A stretch of 64,000 bases of DNA from Rhodohalobacter barkolensis (lineage in GTDB: Bacteria > Bacteroidota > Rhodothermia > Balneolales > Balneolaceae), in NCBI RefSeq assembly GCF_002834295.1, contig NZ_PISP01000003.1:521608-585607 (forward strand), written 5' to 3'. Position numbers and translations under genes: made by a program. This document shows positions 7,773 to 15,251 of the stretch, piece by piece; position 1 is the first letter of the stretch; the number at the start of each line of letters is the position of its first letter. The notes beneath the pieces were generated by a model. The model was not told the origin of the DNA. It saw nothing but the letters and a program-made list of their open reading frames with translations, and searched no databases.

Positions 7773-9008
7773 ATGAAAAAATTTCTGCTCTGCTCTCTCA
7801 TTCTCATCACTTCTTTAATTCTTGCTGATTCCGTTCAATCTCAGGAGCGGCAACGTGTTCGGGATCTGGGAATCCATCCCGGAATTTTACCGACCGGCCC
7901 CTTGAATGCCATCACCGATGTAGAAGGTGTGATGGTGGGGCATCAAACATTGATTGAAGAAGACAATATCCGAACCGGAGTAACGGCCATCCTTCCTCAT
8001 TCGGGAAACCTCTACAGAGAACGGGTTCCAGCCGCCGTTTATGTGGGAAATGGTTTTGGGAAAGCACTTGGATTTACTCAGGTTCAGGAGCTGGGTGAAA
8101 TGGAAACGCCCATCGCACTCACCAATACCCTCAGCATTTTTAACGCCGCGCACGGGGTGGCTGACTATGTCCTGAATCTGCCCGGAAATGAAAATGTAGG
8201 GTCGGTCAATCCGGTAGTGGGTGAAACCAACGACGGCTGGCTGAATGACATTCGGGCCCGGGTTGTAGATACCGAAGATGTTTATAAGGCGATTGAGTCT
8301 GCCGAATCCGGCCCGGTTGCTGAAGGCAACGTGGGTGCAGGAACCGGAACCCGCGCACTTGGTTTTAAAGGCGGCATAGGAACCTCATCCCGCCAGCTTC
8401 CCGAAAATCGCGGAGGATATACGGTTGGGGTTCTGGTACAGTCCAACTTTGGTGGAATTTTAACCGTGAATGGTGCTCCGGTTGGTGAGGAGTTGGGAAA
8501 TCACTACCTATCAAGTCGTCAGACCACTCCAAGTGGTCAGCCGACTGATTTGGGTGCTCAAAATACCCGTCTGACCGCCTTGAGCGGTCTGACGGGTGAT
8601 ACTGACGGCTACGATTTTGATGTGGACGGCTCCGTAATGATTGTTGTCGCTACAGATGCCCCGATCACCTCCCGCAACCTGGAGCGACTCGCCAAGCGCG
8701 CGTTTATGGGAATTGCCCGGGTTGGCGGATTTGCCTCCAACGGAAGCGGTGACTATGTGATCGCGTTTTCCACCCATCCCGATGTTCGGAACAACCTGGA
8801 TGATTCAGGCCAAACGCGACAAATTACCGAACTGGATAATAACGCAGTGAGTCCGCTATTTCTGGCCGCCGTGGAAGCTACCGAAGAAGCGATCTTAAAC
8901 TCCCTCTTTATGGCTGAAACGATGGATGGACAAAACGGACGTACACAGGAAGCTCTCCCGATTGATGAGGTGATGGAAATTCTGGAGAAATACGGAGCTG
9001 ATCAGTAA
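7773..9008 (+). CDS. P1-family (DmpA-type) peptidase, exported
   Basis: 411 aa with an N-terminal signal peptide (~1-23) and the P1 family body: DVEGVMVGHQT, EGNVGAGTGTRALGFKGGIGTSSR near 195, GYTVGVLVQSNFGG near 212, IVVATDAPITSRNLERLAKRA and NGSGDYVIAFST. These self-cleaving N-terminal-nucleophile enzymes act as beta- or D-aminopeptidases; I do not assign the exact cleavage serine. Between ~248 and 275 the protein has an unusual Thr/Ser/Gln-rich stretch encoded by hairpin repeats, lying in a loop before the conserved DGS...VATDAP strand. Monocistronic in appearance. Confidence 0.9.
   Translation: MKKFLLCSLILITSLILADSVQSQERQRVRDLGIHPGILPTGPLNAITDVEGVMVGHQTLIEEDNIRTGVTAILPHSGNLYRERVPAAVYVGNGFGKALGFTQVQELGEMETPIALTNTLSIFNAAHGVADYVLNLPGNENVGSVNPVVGETNDGWLNDIRARVVDTEDVYKAIESAESGPVAEGNVGAGTGTRALGFKGGIGTSSRQLPENRGGYTVGVLVQSNFGGILTVNGAPVGEELGNHYLSSRQTTPSGQPTDLGAQNTRLTALSGLTGDTDGYDFDVDGSVMIVVATDAPITSRNLERLAKRAFMGIARVGGFASNGSGDYVIAFSTHPDVRNNLDDSGQTRQITELDNNAVSPLFLAAVEATEEAILNSLFMAETMDGQNGRTQEALPIDEVMEILEKYGADQ
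8517..8596. repeat. Two adjacent palindromes read in frame in the P1 peptidase gene
   Basis: The first has a perfect 7-bp stem gaccact/agtggtc (about 8522-8538). The second is stronger: arms 8566-8578 and 8584-8596 pair over 13 bp with one T-T mismatch around a 5-base loop. Both carry the related core gaccrc...gyggtc, so they look like two copies of one REP-type unit. Translation continues through both without a stop. Confidence 0.65.
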
Positions 9009-9060
9009 CTGTTTTAATACGATATTGCGATAAGTAAAAATTTAAAAATCTTGCTCTGAA

Positions 9061-9951
9061 ATGCCTGAAAAAAAAGTTCATCTGGTTTTGGGAAGCGGCG
9101 GTGCCCGGGGAATTGCACACATTGCAGTTATTGAAGAATTGGAAAAAGCCGGGTACGAGATTGTTGAAGTGATCGGTTGTTCAATGGGTGCTGTGGTGGG
9201 CGGCATTTACGCAGCGGGGCATCTCCCGGAATATAAGAAATGGATTCTTGGGCTTTCTAAACGAGATGTATTTGATCTGCTTGATTTTACCTTCGCTAAA
9301 CAGGGATTTGTAAAAGGAGAAAAACTTTTTGCCAAACATGTGGAAGTGACGGGCGAAGAAAAAATTGAAGACTTCCCTATTCCATTTACTGCTGTAGCTA
9401 CCGATATGCGCGACCATAGTGAAGTTCACTTTAAAAAGGGAGATCTCTATAAAGCGTTACGGGCATCGGTTTCCATGCCCGGGTTTTTTGTCCCAGTGGT
9501 TGAAAACGGGCAGGTCTTAGTAGATGGCGGCGTGTTGAATCCGCTCCCCATTAATTTAGTTGAGAAAAAAGAAGGTGCTGAGATCATTGCTGTAAATTTA
9601 AACGGTAAAATGGACCCCAAATACGATAAGCCCTCTGAGCCGGATAGGCTGGAAGAAATGCAAAATTGGTTCGATAAAATTCTTCCAGACTCAATGAAAA
9701 CGAATCACAAAACCAAAGCAAAATCAGAATTACCCGCTGATGAAGATTCCTTTTCATTGATCGAACTCATGGATAGCTCTTTCAGCTTTACTCAAGACCG
9801 TCTTACAGAACTCATTATTGAGTTATATAAACCCAATCACCTTATTGAAATCCCCCGAAATGTCTGTGGTGTTTTTGATTTTGATCAGGGAAAACGGGTA
9901 TATGAAATTGGCATGGAAGCCTGCAAGAGCGTTATTAAACAAAAGGATTAA
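9061..9951 (+). CDS. Patatin-like phospholipase (RssA/YchK type)
   Basis: 296 aa patatin domain with the oxyanion loop GSGGARG (11-17), nucleophile elbow G39-C-S41-M-G43 and the second dyad member D155 in LVDGGVLNP. Family members hydrolyse acyl ester bonds of lipids through a Ser-Asp dyad. There is no signal peptide or membrane segment, so a cytoplasmic enzyme is likely. The C-terminal third (~200-296) is less conserved and carries a charged linker. ATG start; an acetyltransferase begins 18 bp downstream, probably on the same transcript. Confidence 0.9.
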   Translation: MPEKKVHLVLGSGGARGIAHIAVIEELEKAGYEIVEVIGCSMGAVVGGIYAAGHLPEYKKWILGLSKRDVFDLLDFTFAKQGFVKGEKLFAKHVEVTGEEKIEDFPIPFTAVATDMRDHSEVHFKKGDLYKALRASVSMPGFFVPVVENGQVLVDGGVLNPLPINLVEKKEGAEIIAVNLNGKMDPKYDKPSEPDRLEEMQNWFDKILPDSMKTNHKTKAKSELPADEDSFSLIELMDSSFSFTQDRLTELIIELYKPNHLIEIPRNVCGVFDFDQGKRVYEIGMEACKSVIKQKD

Positions 9952-9969
9952 ATACTATTTAGCCTCACC

Positions 9970-10428
9970 ATGAACACAAAAATTAAAGTACGCAAAGCCA
10001 CACCCAAAGATACTGAATCCATCATTCAGTTCAATATTGCCATGGCGATGGAGACAGAGAACAAAACATTGAAAAGAGAGGAAATTGAGCCGGGTGTACA
10101 CGGGCTGTTTGAAAAACCGGAGTATGGTTTTTACATGGTGGCCGAGTCGGAGGGAAAAGTGGTAGGCTCGCTGATGATTACCTTTGAATGGAGCGACTGG
10201 CGCAACGGCCTGTTCTGGTGGATTCAGAGCGTGTACGTCATTCCGGAGTTTCGCAGAAAAGGTGTATACCGGACGATGTACTTGACCATCAAAACATTGG
10301 CTGAGGAAAAACCGGACGTCTGCGGGTTCCGCCTTTATGTGGAGAGAGAGAACATCAACGCCCAGAAAACCTATGCTTCACTGGGTATGGATGAGACGCA
10401 CTACAAGATGTTTGAGGAGATCAAGTAA
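9970..10428 (+). CDS. GNAT-family N-acetyltransferase
   Basis: 152 aa single GNAT domain. Motif A is visible as SVYVIPEFRRKGVYRTMY (~87-104; the acetyl-CoA pyrophosphate loop RRKGVYR replaces the common RGxGxG form), and the C-terminal GFRLYVERENINAQKTYASLGM is the motif B region. Substrate cannot be predicted. It follows the patatin gene by 18 bp and is the last gene before the accessory strip at 10.4-14.2 kb. Confidence 0.87.
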   Translation: MNTKIKVRKATPKDTESIIQFNIAMAMETENKTLKREEIEPGVHGLFEKPEYGFYMVAESEGKVVGSLMITFEWSDWRNGLFWWIQSVYVIPEFRRKGVYRTMYLTIKTLAEEKPDVCGFRLYVERENINAQKTYASLGMDETHYKMFEEIK

Positions 10429-10734
10429 GTTGAAGCCTAACGTGTCGTTTTTCATCCCTTATACGACATTAATCAAGGTTCAGAAGTCGCATAAACTCTC
10501 GTATAACAGCCACTAATTGCTATTATCAGCAAAATCAGATTTTCTGCAACAGGAAGGGCGGGTTGAGTCTTGTCGTGTAATTATTTGTTAGGTAACCTTT
10601 TATCCCACCTTAATTTAGTTGATTAAAACTGTTCATTTATAGTACGTCAATCGATCCGAAGTAAATAAATTTGAAAATTTTTTCAATTTTATTTAAAATA
10701 TTATCAAAAAAGTTAAATATTATTGATTTCGGAA
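10429..10734. other. Non-coding stretch before the accessory gene strip
   Basis: No convincing coding frame. It holds GCCTAAC at 10435-10441 and GTTAGGT at 10587-10593, which fit the outer R boxes of an integron attC site, but the sequence between them does not fold like one. A short TGTCGT/ACGACA stem lies at 10443-10468. The last ~100 bp are strongly A/T-rich (runs of A and T), as expected for a promoter of the DUF2089 gene. Confidence 0.4.
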
Positions 10735-11025
10735 ATGGAAAAACGTGACTCTGTCCTGCCTGTAAAATGTCCCAGTTGTAATAGTGGATTAGTGATTAAA
10801 TCTCTCTTCTGCAAGAATTGTGAAACAACAGTAACTGGGTTGTATGAACTGCCTAAAATTCTTCTGCTCGAGAAGGACGAATTAGATTTTATTCACTCTT
10901 TTGTAAAGAATAGTGGCAGCTTAAAAGAAATGGCTAAAGAGATGAAGTTAAGTTATCCAACGGTTCGAAATTACCTGAATGATTTAATAGAAAAACTAAA
11001 TCAAATGGAAAATGAACATAAATAA
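10735..11025 (+). CDS. DUF2089-type zinc-ribbon/HTH protein
   Basis: 96 aa from the ATG at 10735 (a TTG at 10723 is also in frame). The N-terminal zinc ribbon shows CPSCNSG and CKNCE, and the C-terminal half is a helix-turn-helix-like region (GSLKEMAKEMKLSYPTVRNYL). This matches DUF2089 proteins, considered DNA-binding regulators. Its last codons overlap the presumed ATG (11012) of the membrane-protein gene that follows, a pairing consistent with control of, or signalling to, that protein. Confidence 0.82.
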   Translation: MEKRDSVLPVKCPSCNSGLVIKSLFCKNCETTVTGLYELPKILLLEKDELDFIHSFVKNSGSLKEMAKEMKLSYPTVRNYLNDLIEKLNQMENEHK

Positions 11026-11597
11026 AAAAGAAGCACAGCAAAACTACGTGGCTCCATAATCCCTTTCTTTTTTTGGGTGGTGCCAAAGTTTTTTGGATAG
11101 GGTTCTTAATAATTATCATTCATATACCAATCGGATATATCTTTAATGTAAGATTTGATGGGGCCATAGATATGCATCTTGTTCCATCAGTTGAATCCTA
11201 CCTTATTCCGATGTTAGATGTGGCTATTGCATGGGTTAGTATGTTTTTATGTCTGTATGTATCTACTTTAATTTTTCAATCGCCGATTCGACTGATAGAT
11301 ATTGCCGGAGCAACAGGTGTTGCAAGAATCCCACTTCTTATTTCAATTATTCCAGGTAAAATTTTTGAACCAAATATTCAAGAAGTCGAAGATGTATTAA
11401 ATTTACAAGGAAGTGAATTATATCTATTAATCGTGGGGGGATTTGTTGTACTTCTTTTTTTCATTTGGTTTATGATACTGTTATTTAATGCTTACAAAGT
11501 AAATTCAAATTTAAAGGGTTGGAGACTTTGGATTGGTTTTATACTGTCAGTAATTATTGCTGAGATAATATCACTGGTGGCATTAGCTTATATATAA
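11012..11597 (+). CDS. Yip1-like membrane protein, 5' end frameshifted at an A6 run
   Basis: The main frame (from TTG 11073) encodes ~174 aa with about five membrane segments and resembles Yip1/YIP1-family permease-like proteins. The coding signal extends further upstream in the same frame to 11022 (KKKHSKTTWLHNPFLFLGG), but no normal start exists there. An ATG at 11012, overlapping the DUF2089 end, reads MNIN and then enters the wrong frame at the A-run 11024-11029. Deleting one A joins it to the main frame exactly. So this is a recent frameshift, transcriptional slippage, or a sequencing error in the homopolymer. Confidence 0.6.
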
Positions 11598-11632
11598 AGG
11601 ATATCTTAACCTTACACCACCTAACCAGGTTT

Positions 11633-11717
11633 GCCTAACAAAGTGGCTCAAGCGGACGAGTTTGTGATTTGAGGCTTTGGAAAATTGATTGCCTCGCCGC
11701 TTAGCCACCGCACCGTG
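11633..11717 (+). repeat. attC-like integron recombination site (degenerate 3' box)
   Basis: Begins with GCCTAAC, a perfect match to the R'' consensus RYYYAAC. Then GTGGCT, one unpaired C, AAGCGG, one unpaired A and CGAG (11643-11660) pair with CTCG, CCGCTT and AGCCAC (11693-11708). One-sided unpaired bases in an otherwise continuous stem are the hallmark of attC folding. The expected 3' box GTTRRRY is not intact; the place is taken by cgtgatgcc. Confidence 0.55.
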
Positions 11718-12047
11718 ATGCCATTTAACCAATATTTAAGTTTGAATAAATTCCCTAGTTATTTTCTCAAAAGCTTTCTCTCATTTTTGGGACTATTTTT
11801 AATTCTGCTTTATGCTATTTCTTGGAGAGATGATCAAGTGCAAATTATCTATCAGGAAATTGGATTCAAAAGCTTTTCATCAAGTCTGCTACTAATTTGG
11901 GAATCTTTAAAATATCTTTTAGATCTTGCCTTATATGGTTGGTGGTTTTGGATGGTTTTGGTGTCACTTTTACTTTCTCTTATTTCTACAATGATCAAAT
12001 TTGGGTTTCAAAAATTATCTCCTAATTCAAATCAAAACATAACATAA
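11718..12047 (+). CDS. Small two-helix membrane protein, unknown function
   Basis: 109 aa from the ATG at 11718, directly after the attC-like site (an ATA/ATT-led extension to 11685 would run through that site). Two strongly hydrophobic segments at ~17-35 and ~70-95, with a basic C-terminal tail. No family recognised. It is A/T-rich like the preceding Yip1-like gene. Placement right behind a recombination-like site is what a cassette-borne gene would show. Confidence 0.5.
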   Translation: MPFNQYLSLNKFPSYFLKSFLSFLGLFLILLYAISWRDDQVQIIYQEIGFKSFSSSLLLIWESLKYLLDLALYGWWFWMVLVSLLLSLISTMIKFGFQKLSPNSNQNIT

Positions 12048-12093
12048 AAGTCATAATACCTTCTCATCTCACAATAAAATAGCACTTGACTAA

Positions 12094-12111
12094 GTTAACA
12101 TAATTGTTAAC
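12094..12111. promoter_or_regulatory. Likely operator of the HigBA module
   Basis: Inverted repeat gttaaca (12094-12100), spacer taat, tgttaac (12105-12111), ending 9 bp before the toxin GTG. TTGAC at 12086-12090 could be a -35-like element. Type II antitoxins with an Xre fold usually bind such a site to repress their own operon; binding here is inferred. Confidence 0.5.
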
Positions 12112-12120
12112 ATTTGTTCT

Positions 12121-12465
12121 GTGAAAGAAATCAAGTTCTATAAAACCCAATCAGGCAACGTTCCGGTAAAAGAGTTTTTGGACTCGCTGAGCTCTAAACA
12201 TGCTCAGAAAGTTACCTGGGTTCTTGAATTAATTGAAAGACTGGACCAGATTCCTGTTCAATACTTTAAGAAACTAAAGAGTACAGATGATATTTGGGAG
12301 GTTCGAGCAAGAATTGGATCGAACAGTTTCAGAATTCTTGGGTTCGTTGATGGTGATGAATTTATAATACTGACGAACGGATTTTCCAAAAAATCACAAA
12401 AAACACCAAAGAAAGAAATTAAACTGGCAGAGCAGCGCAAAGCTGATTATCTGTTCCGAAAATGA
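12121..12465 (+). CDS. higB: HigB/RelE-family toxin (Gp49-like)
   Basis: 114 aa starting at GTG. It belongs to the phage Gp49-like/HigB branch of the RelE fold, seen in KEFLDSLSSKHAQKV, a conserved LxxxDxIWEVRARIGSNSFRILGF core and the basic end TPKKEIKLAEQRKADYL. Family function is ribosome-dependent mRNA cleavage. The antitoxin gene follows 8 bp downstream, giving the toxin-first order typical of higBA. Modules like this are common integron cassettes, which fits the attC-like site right after the antitoxin. Confidence 0.88.
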   Translation: MKEIKFYKTQSGNVPVKEFLDSLSSKHAQKVTWVLELIERLDQIPVQYFKKLKSTDDIWEVRARIGSNSFRILGFVDGDEFIILTNGFSKKSQKTPKKEIKLAEQRKADYLFRK

Positions 12466-12473
12466 GGTAAAAC

Positions 12474-12752
12474 ATGAGTGATTTACAAGCTTATATCAGC
12501 GACCGTAAAAAACGAGATCCCGAGTTTGCTGAAGGCTACGATGAAGGATTTCGCAGTTTCAAAATTGGTGTACTTCTGAAACAGGCCCGCGAGGAAGCAG
12601 GCCTGACCCAGGATGAGCTCGCCAAACAATTAAACACGAAAAAAACAGCCATCTCACGAATCGAGAATCATGCAGAAGATATACGGCTATCAACTTTGGA
12701 GAAGTATGCCCAGGCATTTGGAAAAAAGCTCAGAGTTGAACTCGTAGAGTGA
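12474..12752 (+). CDS. higA: HigA/Xre-family antitoxin
   Basis: 92 aa. The C-terminal half is an HTH_3/Xre domain ([20 protein letters not shown], then [27 protein letters not shown]). The N-terminal ~30 residues probably neutralise the toxin. It should bind and inhibit the HigB-like protein encoded 8 bp upstream and repress the operon through the inverted repeat at 12094-12111. The stop codon is followed at once by the attC-like site. Confidence 0.9.
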   Translation: MSDLQAYISDRKKRDPEFAEGYDEGFRSFKIGVLLKQAREEAGLTQDELAKQLNTKKTAISRIENHAEDIRLSTLEKYAQAFGKKLRVELVE

Positions 12753-12852
12753 GGCATGCATAACCAGCGGTTCGTGCGATCGGTAAGCAACTAATTGCCA
12801 ATGGTTTTTACCAGCCTCGCCGCACAACCGCCAAACCGTTATAGAGCATGCC
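12753..12852 (+). repeat. attC-like integron recombination site
   Basis: The 100-bp sequence folds as nested stems: GGCATGC (12753-12759) with GCATGCC (12846-12852); ATAAC (12760-12764) with GTTAT (12838-12842), the R-box position; GCGGTT (12767-12772) with AACCGC (12826-12831); one unpaired C at 12773; GTGCG with CGCAC (12821-12825); GGTAA with TTACC (12808-12812). This is the R''-L''-loop-L'-R' order with an extrahelical base. It lies 1 bp after the antitoxin stop, where a cassette's attC belongs. Confidence 0.65.
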
Positions 12853-12890
12853 AAAAACCCTTAAAATTCAAATTAATAAATGGACTGATT

Positions 12891-12998
12891 ATGAAGACAA
12901 TGACCTGCAGACAATTAGGTGGAGCGTGTGACAAAGAATTTCACGCAAATACGTTTGAAGAAATGGCCGAAAAAGTAAAAAGCATGGGATTGGAATGA
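12891..12998 (+). CDS. DUF1059 protein, C-terminally truncated
   Basis: 35 aa: MKTMTCRQLGGACDKEFHAN plus a short helix. This is the N-terminal half of DUF1059, with its two conserved cysteines, but family members I know are about 55-80 aa and continue with a second helix after the MAEKVKSMG segment. The reading ends at TGA just before GTTTAAC (13001-13007), an R''-like box, so the loss may come from recombination. It may be a pseudogene remnant. Confidence 0.6.
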   Translation: MKTMTCRQLGGACDKEFHANTFEEMAEKVKSMGLE

Positions 12999-13047
12999 GT
13001 GTTTAACAAAATAGGCTTTTCATGTACGTCTTAACCTAAACAACGCT

Positions 13048-13500
13048 ATGCAAACCTACAGCAAAACTTTTGAGGTGAAATGGGCAGATATGGATCCCAA
13101 CCGCCACATGCGTCACTCTGTGTACAATGATTATGCCGCTCAAACACGTGTTGGAATGTTCTCTGATTTCGACCTCTCCATAACCGAGATCGGCCGTTTG
13201 GGTTTCGGGCCTGTCCTTTTCCGTGAAGAGACACAATTTTTGAGAGAAATTAATCTGCTTGAAACCATCAGAGTTACCTGCGCATTGACTACGATGCGCC
13301 GGGACGGCTCACGCTGGAGCTTTCAACATGAAATTTTCAAAGGCGGTGAAAACTCTATCAAAGCAGCACAAATCAATGTAGACGGTGCCTGGCTGGATTT
13401 GAACTGCCGGAAGTTAGGTGTGCCAACCCCGGAGTTGCAGAAAGTTATGAACCGATTCCCAAAAACCTCGAATTATGAATGGTTACCTGATAAAACGTAA
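13048..13500 (+). CDS. Hot-dog fold acyl-CoA thioesterase (4HBT family)
   Basis: 150 aa with the YbgC/FcbC-type hot-dog signature WADMDPNRHMRHSVYNDYA near residues 12-30, where the aspartate is the usual catalytic acid. Family members hydrolyse acyl-CoA or acyl-ACP thioesters as tetramers in the cytoplasm. Physiological substrate unknown. It stands alone between non-coding stretches, in the same orientation as the rest of the accessory strip. Confidence 0.87.
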   Translation: MQTYSKTFEVKWADMDPNRHMRHSVYNDYAAQTRVGMFSDFDLSITEIGRLGFGPVLFREETQFLREINLLETIRVTCALTTMRRDGSRWSFQHEIFKGGENSIKAAQINVDGAWLDLNCRKLGVPTPELQKVMNRFPKTSNYEWLPDKT

Positions 13501-13711
13501 CCTATATCCAAATAGCAATGTAACGTGAGTTTGAAAGGTAAAAGCCGTTTCGCACGATCAACTAGTTACAGGACAGTTCGTCCTTCAACAGCAGAAAAAT
13601 CACATGCTATTCATTAATTCAGTTTTTCGATAGAAAACTCTGTTTGTTGATGCCATTCAAGCCATTATCTTCGTAAGATGATAAGCAAGACAAATCACTT
13701 TATAGGAAAAA

Positions 13712-14248
13712 ATGAATCACAAGGTTCTGAATAAAAACAGCCGGAAAGAAGTGACAAATCTCTTTAGGTCGGCTTTCTCCGATTCAGAGGGTGAAAGTGA
13801 AGGCCGGCTGATTGGCAATCTTGTCTCAGAACTTTGCTTAAACATTGATAATCAGGAGATCATCTGTTTCGGCACCTTTGAAAATGGATCCATCATTGGG
13901 TCGATTTTCTTTACTCGTCTTCAGTTTAAGGATAATATTCGGGTTTACATGCTTGCACCTGTTGCAGTCAGCACAAACCGTCAGGGAAAAGGCGTTGGGC
14001 AGAAGCTCATCAAGTACGGTCTTAACAATCTTAAAAGCCGGTCCGTGGATGTCGTTACCACATATGGCGATCCATCTTACTATTCCAGGGTAGGATTCCG
14101 GCCTCTGTCAGAAAGTACGATTGCTGCTCCGCTGAAGCTTTCGATGCCTGAAGGATGGCTCGGTCTCTCGTTAACAGGAGAGCCGATCCCTGCTATCGAT
14201 GAACGCCCTACATGCGTAAGAGAGTTCAACAATCCTGTTTATTGGTAG
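13712..14248 (+). CDS. GNAT-family N-acetyltransferase (YhbS-like)
   Basis: 178 aa. The acetyl-CoA loop is visible as VSTNRQGKGVGQKLI (~91-105) preceded by the beta4 strand VYMLAPVAV, and TTYGDPSYYSRVGFRPL matches the YhbS-type C-terminal motif. ATG follows the A/G-rich ataggaaaaa. Substrate unknown. Last gene of the + strand accessory strip. Confidence 0.87.
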   Translation: MNHKVLNKNSRKEVTNLFRSAFSDSEGESEGRLIGNLVSELCLNIDNQEIICFGTFENGSIIGSIFFTRLQFKDNIRVYMLAPVAVSTNRQGKGVGQKLIKYGLNNLKSRSVDVVTTYGDPSYYSRVGFRPLSESTIAAPLKLSMPEGWLGLSLTGEPIPAIDERPTCVREFNNPVYW

Positions 14249-14303
14249 TCAACGGCACCAACAAACAGAGATGTTTTATTATCTGTCAGAATTTGAAATT
14301 TCC

Positions 14304-14387
14304 TCAATTGGAGTTGAAGACTGTAAGCATCAGATTACCTTCCAAGCCGAGTCCTCCAACAATTTCACCAATGATATCGGGGGTTGG
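14304..14387 (-). pseudogene. Fragment of a zinc alcohol dehydrogenase gene
   Basis: Directly after the thioredoxin stop, the minus strand reads PDIIGEIVGGLGLEGNL, almost identical to residues ~238-255 of the intact alcohol dehydrogenase about 1.1 kb away (TDIIGEIVGGLGLEGNLIVL). The match then ends and a stop follows. It is too short to function and is best read as the remnant of a duplicated or recombined dehydrogenase gene. Confidence 0.7.
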
Positions 14388-14756
14388 TCAAGCGGGTGCT
14401 TTAACTTCGAATTTCTCTTCGATCAGTTTAATGAACTGAGCTTTTGGTAAGGCACCTGCAGCCATTTGCGGCTGACCGTCAACTGGGATAAAAAGTATAG
14501 ATGGGATACTTCGGATCCCGAAAACTGCAGCCAGTTCTTGTTCTGCTTCGGTATCAATTTTATAGATATCAACTAAACCCTCATAATTTTCGGATAACTC
14601 TTCAATAACAGGAGCTACCATTTTGCAGGGGCCGCACCAATCGGCGTAAAAGTCGATGATCGCAGGTTTTTCACCTTTAAAATTCCATTCTTGATTGTTT
14701 TCGTAATCAAAAACCTTTTTCAGGAAACTCTCTTTAGTTAAATGTTCAGCAGCCAT
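14388..14756 (-). CDS. trx: Thioredoxin
   Basis: 122 aa thioredoxin fold with the redox motif W40-C41-G-P-C44-K, preceded by the strand PAIIDFYAD and followed by the cis-proline segment RSIPSILF. It reduces protein disulfides in the cytoplasm using thioredoxin reductase. The N-terminus is ~15 residues longer than E. coli TrxA, as is common in this phylum. A dehydrogenase fragment abuts its 3' end, so the local arrangement has been rebuilt. Confidence 0.92.
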   Translation of the reverse strand: MAAEHLTKESFLKKVFDYENNQEWNFKGEKPAIIDFYADWCGPCKMVAPVIEELSENYEGLVDIYKIDTEAEQELAAVFGIRSIPSILFIPVDGQPQMAAGALPKAQFIKLIEEKFEVKAPA

Positions 14757-15251
14757 GTCTTTCTCTTTTAATTAATGATTTCCATGTGACTTTAAATGAA
14801 TCAATTTGATATAAATTGTAAGATATCTAACAATCAAAATACGGATATTGATCGACAGTCAATGTGTATAATCAATAGATATTGATTATTAATGACATAG
14901 ATGAGTATGTTGATCTTCCTTATCCAAACCCAAGATCTAATTCTGAAGAGAGATCTTTCTTTAGACTTATCCGTTTTTCTTAAAGGTCTGGGTGATGTCT
15001 CTGAATACCATGTCCATTTTGACTTGACCCAAAACCTCTTAATAGAGAAACACCAAAGATCTGATATTGTATTTGATTTCTAATCGGTCAATTAATCGAG
15101 TGCTTCATGAACAAGTAAAAAGTGCCTAAAAAGCCAACCTAATTCGCTCCATTCCTGTCCAGGACGGCTTTTCCGCTGTACTCCGAAGCCGCCACTTAGC
15201 TCAATCGCTAAGTCTACATAATTGCGAATCACAAAGATTTTAGATTTACTA
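14757..15251. other. Non-coding region between thioredoxin and alcohol dehydrogenase
   Basis: The part next to the thioredoxin start is A/T-rich, with several ATTGAT-type runs, and should hold its promoter. An ORF at 14901-15083 (60 aa) has no recognisable content or ribosome site, and I do not call it. At 15190-15220 a weak stem ACTTAG/CTAAGT is seen near the dehydrogenase 3' end, without a clear T-run. Confidence 0.4.

Noticed and set aside
10435..10593. R-box pair GCCTAAC and GTTAGGT as a third attC site
   Set aside because: Box sequences fit the consensus, but the inner segments do not pair with one another, so I keep it only as a remark.
14901..15083. 60-codon ORF between thioredoxin and alcohol dehydrogenase
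   Set aside because: No family, no ribosome site, and it lies in an A/T-rich intergenic region where such frames arise by chance.
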